NCBI GenBank assembly: GCA_003852805.1
Contig: RDDY01000028.1
Span: 1-12,607, forward strand
Length of the DNA stretch: 12,607 nucleotides
Reading direction: 5' to 3'
Source: Chryseobacterium sp.
GTDB taxonomy: Bacteria; Bacteroidota; Bacteroidia; Flavobacteriales; Weeksellaceae
Shown piece by piece: positions 7,965 to 12,607 of this stretch. The notes under the pieces were generated by a model, which worked only from the letters and a program-made list of their open reading frames with translations, ran no database searches and was not told where the DNA came from. Within the stretch, counting starts at the first letter, position 1; each line of letters starts with the position of its first letter. Made by a program: the position numbers and the translations under genes.

Positions 7965-10719
7965 TTAAAATTGAAAGTTTAATCCTACCGAGTACACGCG
8001 TGGACGCTGATACAGATTATTGTCGATACCGTTGTAAACCTCAGGATCCAAACCGCTGTATTTCGTAATCAAAAACACATTCTGCGCCGAGGCAAACACG
8101 CGCAAACGAGCGTTGTCCATAAAATGTTTGAAATTGTAGCCCAAGTTGATGTCGTCCATCCGCAGGAAAGAGCCGTTCTCCACATAATAATCGGACAGAT
8201 ATTGCGCCTTGCGGAAGCCTGTGTCGTAGAAGCTGCTGTGGATATTATTGGTAAACTTCTTACTGTCAAAATCGGTCAACAGTTGCGATGTGCCGTCTTT
8301 GGAAGCCATGTTGTTGTACACATAGTTGCCAATGCTGGCCCGCATGGTAAAGCCCAGATCCCAATTCTTCATGGTAAAGCGCGACGAGAAGCCCAACAAA
8401 ACATCCGGCGTCGGAGATTTGTACATATACAAATCATCATTGTTGATGATGCCGTCACCGTTTCTGTCTACATAAACACCTTCCAGCGGCCTGCCATCAC
8501 TTCCGTATACTTGCTGATAAACATAGAAAGCGTTGGGTTGGTAACCCACGGCGTGCACTTGAACGGTTGTTCCCGTTCCGCCAGAAATACCACCTGTCAG
8601 AACTTTCTGATCCGGATTTTCGGTAGCCGAAAGATTGGTAATCTCTGATTTGTAATGCGTTGCATTCGCACTGAACTCCCAGCTGAAGTTGTCGGTTTTT
8701 ATCGCCTGAACATTTACGCTCGCTTCAATGCCTCGGTTACGCATATTGCCCACATTGGTCAGCAAGATATTGGTCAGGTTGGCGCTGGCCGGAACATTGA
8801 CCATACTCAGCAGATCGCGGGTGTCTTTTTGATAAAGGTCAACAGAGCCGGTGATACGGTCTGAGGCAAAACCAAAATCCAACCCAATGTTTTTGGTCTC
8901 GGTGGTTTCCCATTTCAGATTGGGATCGTAACCTTGCGGACGGTAAGTGATGTAATACTGATCTCCGAGCTGGTACATGGCTCCGCCGTCGCCGATGAAA
9001 AAGCGTGCCAGGTAAGGATAGTTGGTGTTGGAGATCTCCTGCTGACCGGTTTCTCCCCAGCCCGCGCGCAACTTCAGTTGAGATACGGCAGTGCTTCCTT
9101 TGAGGAAACCTTCCTGATCGATTCTCCAAGCAAGCGCCACGGAAGGGAAATAACCGACGCGGTTGTCCTTGCCGAAGCGCGAAGAGCCGTCTCTACGCAA
9201 GGTAGCCGTAAGCAGATAACGGTTCATCAAAGAATAATTCAACCTGCCGAAGTAGGAAAGAATCGTGCTTTGGGTAGCAAAGCCCACTTGCTCTCTCACC
9301 GCGCCGGTTCCTTCGTCCACCAGATAGGCCGGTTCTTCGCGATAGAAATCCTGATAAGAATATCCTGCCGTCAGATCTACCGTTGATTGGATCGCGTCGA
9401 TATCTTTTACATAATTCAGATAAAAATCCAACAGCTTATTCTCTTTGCTCTGTTTGTATTCGCTGAAAGATCCGCCGCTGTTGAATGATCCTGCTGTTGT
9501 TGCCAAAATGGTGTTGGAGCCGTTGGAGCTGCTTTTGTCCAAACCGACGTTCAGATTGGCGCGCAGTTCGGGAAGGAAGTGGAATTTGTAATCGAGTTGC
9601 ACATTACCGAGGTAGCGCGTAACATAAGAATAGTCAAAACGCTGTTCCAGTGCCGACAACGGGTTTTTCCCCGCGATGGTAACGGGCTTCCATTGGTTGC
9701 GCGGTTTGGCAGGATCAGGCTCCGTCCATTCGAAATAACCGCCGAACTGCGGCAGACCCGCATCATACACGGGACGCGTAGGATCAAAAGATACCGCAGC
9801 GCCTACTTGGCCGGTATCGGCAAAACGGTTCTCTGTGTACGAGCCCTTGAAGTTAACATCGACGGATAAATGTCGATCAAAGAACTTGGGACTCAGGTTA
9901 ACACCGATGGTGCTGCGCTCGAAGGAGTTGGTTCTCAGGATGCCCTCTTGATTCAGATAACCCAAGGATAAGCGATACGGCAGCCAACGAACTCCGCCCG
10001 AAAGCGCCAAGTTATTATCGTAACCCAAAGCCGTTTGGTAAATCTGCTCTTGCCAATCGGTATTGTAGCTTCCCACATTGTTCTTCAGGTTGTCCGAGCC
10101 GTACTGCGCTACAATCTCTCTAAACTGATCGCCCGTAAGCACATCTACTTTGCCCATCTTGGTATAAGCAGAAGTAGTGGTCGAATAGACGGCTTTCAGT
10201 CTACCCGAACTGCCTTTTTTTTGTGGTAATGATAATTACGCCGTTGGCTGCACGCGAGCCATAAATAGCAGTGGCAGACGCATCCTTCAAGATATTGAAG
10301 CTCTCTATGTCGCTGGGATTTATCAGTGCCAACGGGTTGGCGGCACCTTTGATCTCATTGTTGTCCACCGGCACGCCGTCTATTACGATCAACGGATCAT
10401 TGGATGCATTGAGTGAAGCACCGCCGCGGATACGGATCACCGAGCCACTTCCCGGTGCGCCGCCGTTTGTGGTGATCTGTACACCCGCCGTTTTCCCTTG
10501 TATCAATTGCTCCGGAGAGGTAATTGCTCCCTCGTTGAAATCTTTGGCACTGATGGCAGTAACCGATCCCGTCAGATCGGATTTCTTCTGCTTACCATAT
10601 CCTACAATGACCACCTGTTCTATCTCCCGAGTGCCAAGCGTGTCTGTGGTTTGTCCGTGAACGAAAGTGCCGGCCAACAAAAAGGCGGGAGCAACTTTCA
10701 GAAAAGATATTGCTTTCAC
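7965..10719 (-). CDS. susC: SusC/RagA-type TonB-dependent outer-membrane transporter, interrupted by a +1-nt frameshift
   Basis: SusC is the 22-strand beta-barrel that imports SusD-bound oligosaccharides using TonB energy. As given, the gene is split. Codons 1-172 (10719-10201) end at a premature TAG. The rest is open in another frame, its first ATG being at 10157 (730 codons). Removing one A from the A8 run at 10215-10222 changes TTKKRQFG-stop to TTKKGSSGRLKAVYS and joins both parts into 917 residues. Features in order are: signal peptide (1-22), TonB-box-like REIEQVVIVGYG (31-42), plug with RIRGGASL (97-104) and DPLIVIDGVPV (108-118), NPSDIESFNILKDASATAIY (134-153), and a barrel ending in GLNFQF with terminal Phe. 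The N-terminal carboxypeptidase-regulatory-like domain found in many SusC proteins is absent. The start is GTG at 10719, since an in-frame TAA lies five codons upstream and there is no in-frame ATG. Family certainty is high; whether the gene is functional is open. Confidence 0.93.
10215..10222 (-). other. A8 homopolymer frameshift site in susC
   Basis: On the coding strand the sequence is ACC AC-AAAAAAAA-GG CAG. The run encodes the conserved plug motif TTKKG. Seven A residues give the normal SusC reading, while the eight present here shift the frame and give a TAG after three further sense codons (CAG TTC GGG TAG). Everything downstream matches SusC in the frame that one A fewer would restore, so there is a single lesion. 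It may be a sequencing or assembly error, a mutation, a slipped-strand switching site, or a site rescued by RNA-polymerase slippage. Confidence 0.85.
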
Positions 10720-10786
10720 AAATAGCTGTTTTTATATTAGTAAACGCTGCCGTGGCGTGTACGATTTTTCTTACTGTGAAATTAAG

Positions 10787-10822
10787 AAAATTTAACATTG
10801 CACCAAACCACTTCATTACAAA
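10787..10822 (-). promoter_or_regulatory. Possible sus operon promoter (weak match)
   Basis: The 162-bp gap before susC (10720-10881) should hold the operon promoter. The best match to the Bacteroidota pattern is TAAATTTT (minus strand, 10794-10787), 7 of 8 to TAnnTTTG. A TTTG (10822-10819) lies 24 bp upstream of it. The final G is missing and the spacing is slightly long. It would give a leader of about 60 nt before the GTG. I see no clear operator repeat or terminator in the gap. This is a tentative call. Confidence 0.3.
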
Positions 10823-10881
10823 GCAGTTAAATAACTTTGACGGCAGTTCGTGTTAGGATCTTGAAAACAGTTGCAAAACCG

Positions 10882-11496
10882 CTACTGCTTGGCGGGGAAC
10901 ATGTATTTTAGTCCGAAGCCTGCGCTTGTGAAGTTGAGACCTGCATTGTAGGTATTCTTTTCCTCGGGTGCGCCGTTTGTCTTGCTTCCGTAATAGGCCA
11001 GCTCTCCCACGGTGGCAGCAATTTTCCAGCGTTTGCTCAGGAAATAGTCAATGCCGGGTTTCAGGCTGATTCCCCAACCGGTGTAAGAAGCGGAGTTATG
11101 CGGCAGATTGCCGATGGTGCGTTCGCGAGAACCAAATTCCAGCGGAATATCCAACTGCCCGAACAAACTGAACCTTTCATCCAACACCCAAAACCTTCTG
11201 AGCGACGGCGTAATAAGAAAAGCCGATGTCTCGGTTTTGCTGTAACCCATCGGCGCGGTGACTTTATCTGTTTCTGATTTGTAACCCACGCCCAGGGCAA
11301 CGGCCCAATTGGGCGCAAAGAAATATCCTGCCGTGGGCATCAGTCGCAGGTTGGACAGTTCGCGCGCCGTTGCGTCGTCTGTTTGGTGGCTGTATGCAAT
11401 TTGTCCTGTGACAAAGGCAGTTCCTTGCGGAACCTGACGCTGGGCGTTCAATAATGATACAGCAAGAATGGCAGACGCTAACAGTAGCTTTTTCAT
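10882..11496 (-). CDS. Outer-membrane beta-barrel protein of unknown function
   Basis: The 204-residue protein has a signal peptide (MKKLLLASAILAVSLLNA, then QRQ). The remainder alternates hydrophobic and polar residues as beta-hairpins, for example GTAFVTGQIAYSH, LMPTAGYFFAPNWAVALGVGY, FLITPSLRRFWVLDERFSLF, GWGISLKPGIDYFLSKRWKI and FTSAGFGLKYMF. These Gly- and aromatic-rich strands suggest a barrel of 8 to 10 strands, as in small OmpA/OmpW-like proteins. There is no lipobox, no OmpA peptidoglycan-binding domain and no enzymatic motif. It lies between purF and susC on the same strand, with its own promoter-like sequence upstream and 162 bp separating it from susC, so it is probably not part of the starch operon. 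I recognise the fold type but not a specific family or substrate. Confidence 0.8.
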   Translation of the reverse strand: MKKLLLASAILAVSLLNAQRQVPQGTAFVTGQIAYSHQTDDATARELSNLRLMPTAGYFFAPNWAVALGVGYKSETDKVTAPMGYSKTETSAFLITPSLRRFWVLDERFSLFGQLDIPLEFGSRERTIGNLPHNSASYTGWGISLKPGIDYFLSKRWKIAATVGELAYYGSKTNGAPEEKNTYNAGLNFTSAGFGLKYMFPAKQ

Positions 11497-11513
11497 GATG
11501 TTTAAATTTTATT

Positions 11514-11548
11514 CAAAATTACAGCATGAGAAACCCGATAGCATCAAA
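11514..11548 (-). promoter_or_regulatory. Bacteroidota-type promoter upstream of the outer-membrane protein gene
   Basis: On the minus strand, TAATTTTG (11521-11514) matches the TAnnTTTG -7 element exactly. A TTTG (11548-11545) lies 23 bp upstream of it, at the long end of the known spacing range for the -33 element. The -7 element ends 17 bp before the ATG at 11496, giving a short A/T-rich leader. This suggests that the gene is transcribed independently of purF. Confidence 0.6.
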
Positions 11549-11609
11549 CCATTAGCTGATATATTTCAGTAACTGCATTTTCGTTTACTTGTTTAAGGAC
11601 GTAGTTATC

Positions 11610-12607
11610 CTATTCATCGACATAATCCTGAAGACCGTCTGTGTTGGGAATCGGATAACTGCCCGTCATGCAGCCGAAGCAGTGATTTGGGGAGCCTAAC
11701 AGCGATATCAGATTCTCCATACTCAAAAACTCAAGAGAGTCCACACCCAAGTAATCACACAATTCCTCTTTCGTCATGTTGGCTGCAATCAGGTCAGCTT
11801 TAGTGGGCGTATCGATGCCCAGATAACACGGCGCAATGATGGCCGGCGAAACGCTGCGGAAATGTATTTCCTTGGCGCCTGCGTCTTTCAAAATTTTCAC
11901 CAGTCTTTTTGAAGTGGTGCCGCGGACAATACTGTCATCAATAACCACAATCTTTTTATCCTTGATTTCGGAAGCGATGGGGTTCAACTTGAGATTCACC
12001 ACGCGTTCGCGCATATCCTGACTTGGCACGATGAACGAGCGAGCGATGTAGCGATTCTTGATTAAAGCCGGGCGAAACGGTATTCCCGACGCGCGAGAAA
12101 ATCCGATGGCGGCGGGTACACCTGAATCGGGCACGCCGATTACGATATCGGCCTCTACGGGAGCCTGTTCCCAAATCTTCACGCCCGATTGCTCGCGGAT
12201 TTCATGAACATTGATGTTCTCCAAAGTGCTGTCGGGGCGGGCGAAATAAATATACTCGAACGCACAGATTTTGTTGACGCAGTTTTCTCTGACCATGTAG
12301 GATTGCAGGCTGCCTTCTTCTGTGGTGAACACAATCTCGCCCGGCAAAATATCACGAACATATTGGGCACCCACCGCGTCTAACGCGCAAGATTCCGAAG
12401 CCACCACAAAAGTCTCTTCGTCTATTGCTCCCAACACCAAGGGTCGGATGGCGTTGAAATCCCTGAACGCAAAGAACTTATTTCGCGTCATGCCGACCAC
12501 AGAGTAAGCGCCCTCAATTTTCTCCATTGCCGTTTTGATGGCGCCGCGCAAACCCAAATCCAAATTCTTCTGAATCAATCGAAGAATGATTTCCGAGTCG
12601 GAGGTAG
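11610..12607 (-). CDS. purF: Amidophosphoribosyltransferase, Fe-S type, 5' end missing
   Basis: PurF makes 5-phosphoribosylamine from PRPP and glutamine, the first committed step of purine synthesis, in the cytoplasm. The frame is open to the right window edge; 331 residues are visible, starting TSDSEIILRLIQKN, which is internal sequence, so the true start lies outside. The N-terminal portion with the catalytic cysteine of the glutaminase domain is missing. The visible part ends the glutaminase domain (GAYSVVGM, RDFNAIRPLVLG) and holds the whole phosphoribosyltransferase domain, with the PRPP loop VVIDDSIVRGTT (11948-11913). Four cysteines, in ICAFEYIYFARP (12266), APCYLG (11828) and HCFGC (11681, 11672), correspond to the 4Fe-4S ligands of Bacillus PurF. 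The first two are 146 residues apart and the last two are 3 apart, as in that enzyme. The protein ends in DYVDE. No other purine gene is in view. Confidence 0.97.
   Translation of the reverse strand, partial: TSDSEIILRLIQKNLDLGLRGAIKTAMEKIEGAYSVVGMTRNKFFAFRDFNAIRPLVLGAIDEETFVVASESCALDAVGAQYVRDILPGEIVFTTEEGSLQSYMVRENCVNKICAFEYIYFARPDSTLENINVHEIREQSGVKIWEQAPVEADIVIGVPDSGVPAAIGFSRASGIPFRPALIKNRYIARSFIVPSQDMRERVVNLKLNPIASEIKDKKIVVIDDSIVRGTTSKRLVKILKDAGAKEIHFRSVSPAIIAPCYLGIDTPTKADLIAANMTKEELCDYLGVDSLEFLSMENLISLLGSPNHCFGCMTGSYPIPNTDGLQDYVDE

Noticed and set aside
7965..10157. The 730-codon part of susC considered as an independent gene
   Set aside because: It lacks a signal peptide and plug start, and its upstream codons continue the SusC sequence without a gap once one A is removed, so it is the 3' part of the same gene.
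10592..10816. A 74-codon minus-strand frame starting upstream of susC, considered as an extended SusC N-terminus
   Set aside because: It is in another frame than susC, its product is not a convincing signal peptide or regulatory domain, and the GTG at 10719 already gives a good signal peptide.
11551..11580. Possible terminator hairpin after purF (TTACTG and CAGCTAA around an A/T-rich loop)
   Set aside because: The arms pair poorly, need a bulge, and no U-tract follows.
1..12607. CRISPR array, tRNA/rRNA genes, transposase or integrase, attachment sites
   Set aside because: No regularly spaced repeats, tRNA-like cloverleaf, rRNA sequence, or mobile-element gene or terminal repeat was seen. 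The window is almost fully occupied by the genes listed.

Overview
The window comes from a member of the Bacteroidota. It contains a SusC/SusD pair, surface-type lipoproteins with an acidic stretch after the lipidated cysteine, a GH97 enzyme, a TAnnTTTG-type promoter element and gene starts without Shine-Dalgarno sequences. The SusC lacks the N-terminal carboxypeptidase-regulatory-like domain common in Bacteroides, and short MKKLL-type signal peptides are frequent, so I favour the class Flavobacteriia, although base composition looks close to 50% G+C by eye, high for that class. I cannot name the genus.

All eight recognisable genes lie on the minus strand, so transcription runs from right to left. 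At the right edge is the 3' two thirds of purF (11610-12607, N-terminus outside the window), encoding an Fe-S type amidophosphoribosyltransferase of purine synthesis. Next comes a 204-residue outer-membrane beta-barrel protein (10882-11496) with a good Bacteroidota promoter of its own. The rest of the window (1-10719) is a starch/maltodextrin utilisation locus in the order susC - susD - susE - susB - susA - MFS transporter. Gaps are 0-75 bp, consistent with one operon. No gene-free stretch exceeds 165 bp.

The locus reads as a complete path from cell surface to cytoplasm. SusE (tandem starch-binding modules) and SusD (TPR-type lipoprotein) capture malto-oligosaccharides at the surface, and SusC (TonB-dependent barrel) brings them into the periplasm. 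There SusA (GH13 neopullulanase/cyclomaltodextrinase type) and SusB (GH97 inverting alpha-glucosidase type) cut them down. An SLC45-like MFS permease, truncated by the left window edge, moves the small products into the cytoplasm. Neither a surface alpha-amylase (SusG) nor a regulator (SusR/MalR type) is present in the window.

The most notable anomaly is in susC. A run of eight A residues in the conserved plug motif TTKKG puts the gene out of frame after residue 168. With seven A residues it would be one 917-residue protein. This could be a sequencing error, a true mutation, a phase-variable tract or a transcriptional slippage site. Two inverted-repeat structures sit in the gaps flanking susB and may tune expression of the downstream enzyme and permease genes. 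Otherwise the region looks like a conventional, well-understood system, and I did not find evidence of a wholly new one.
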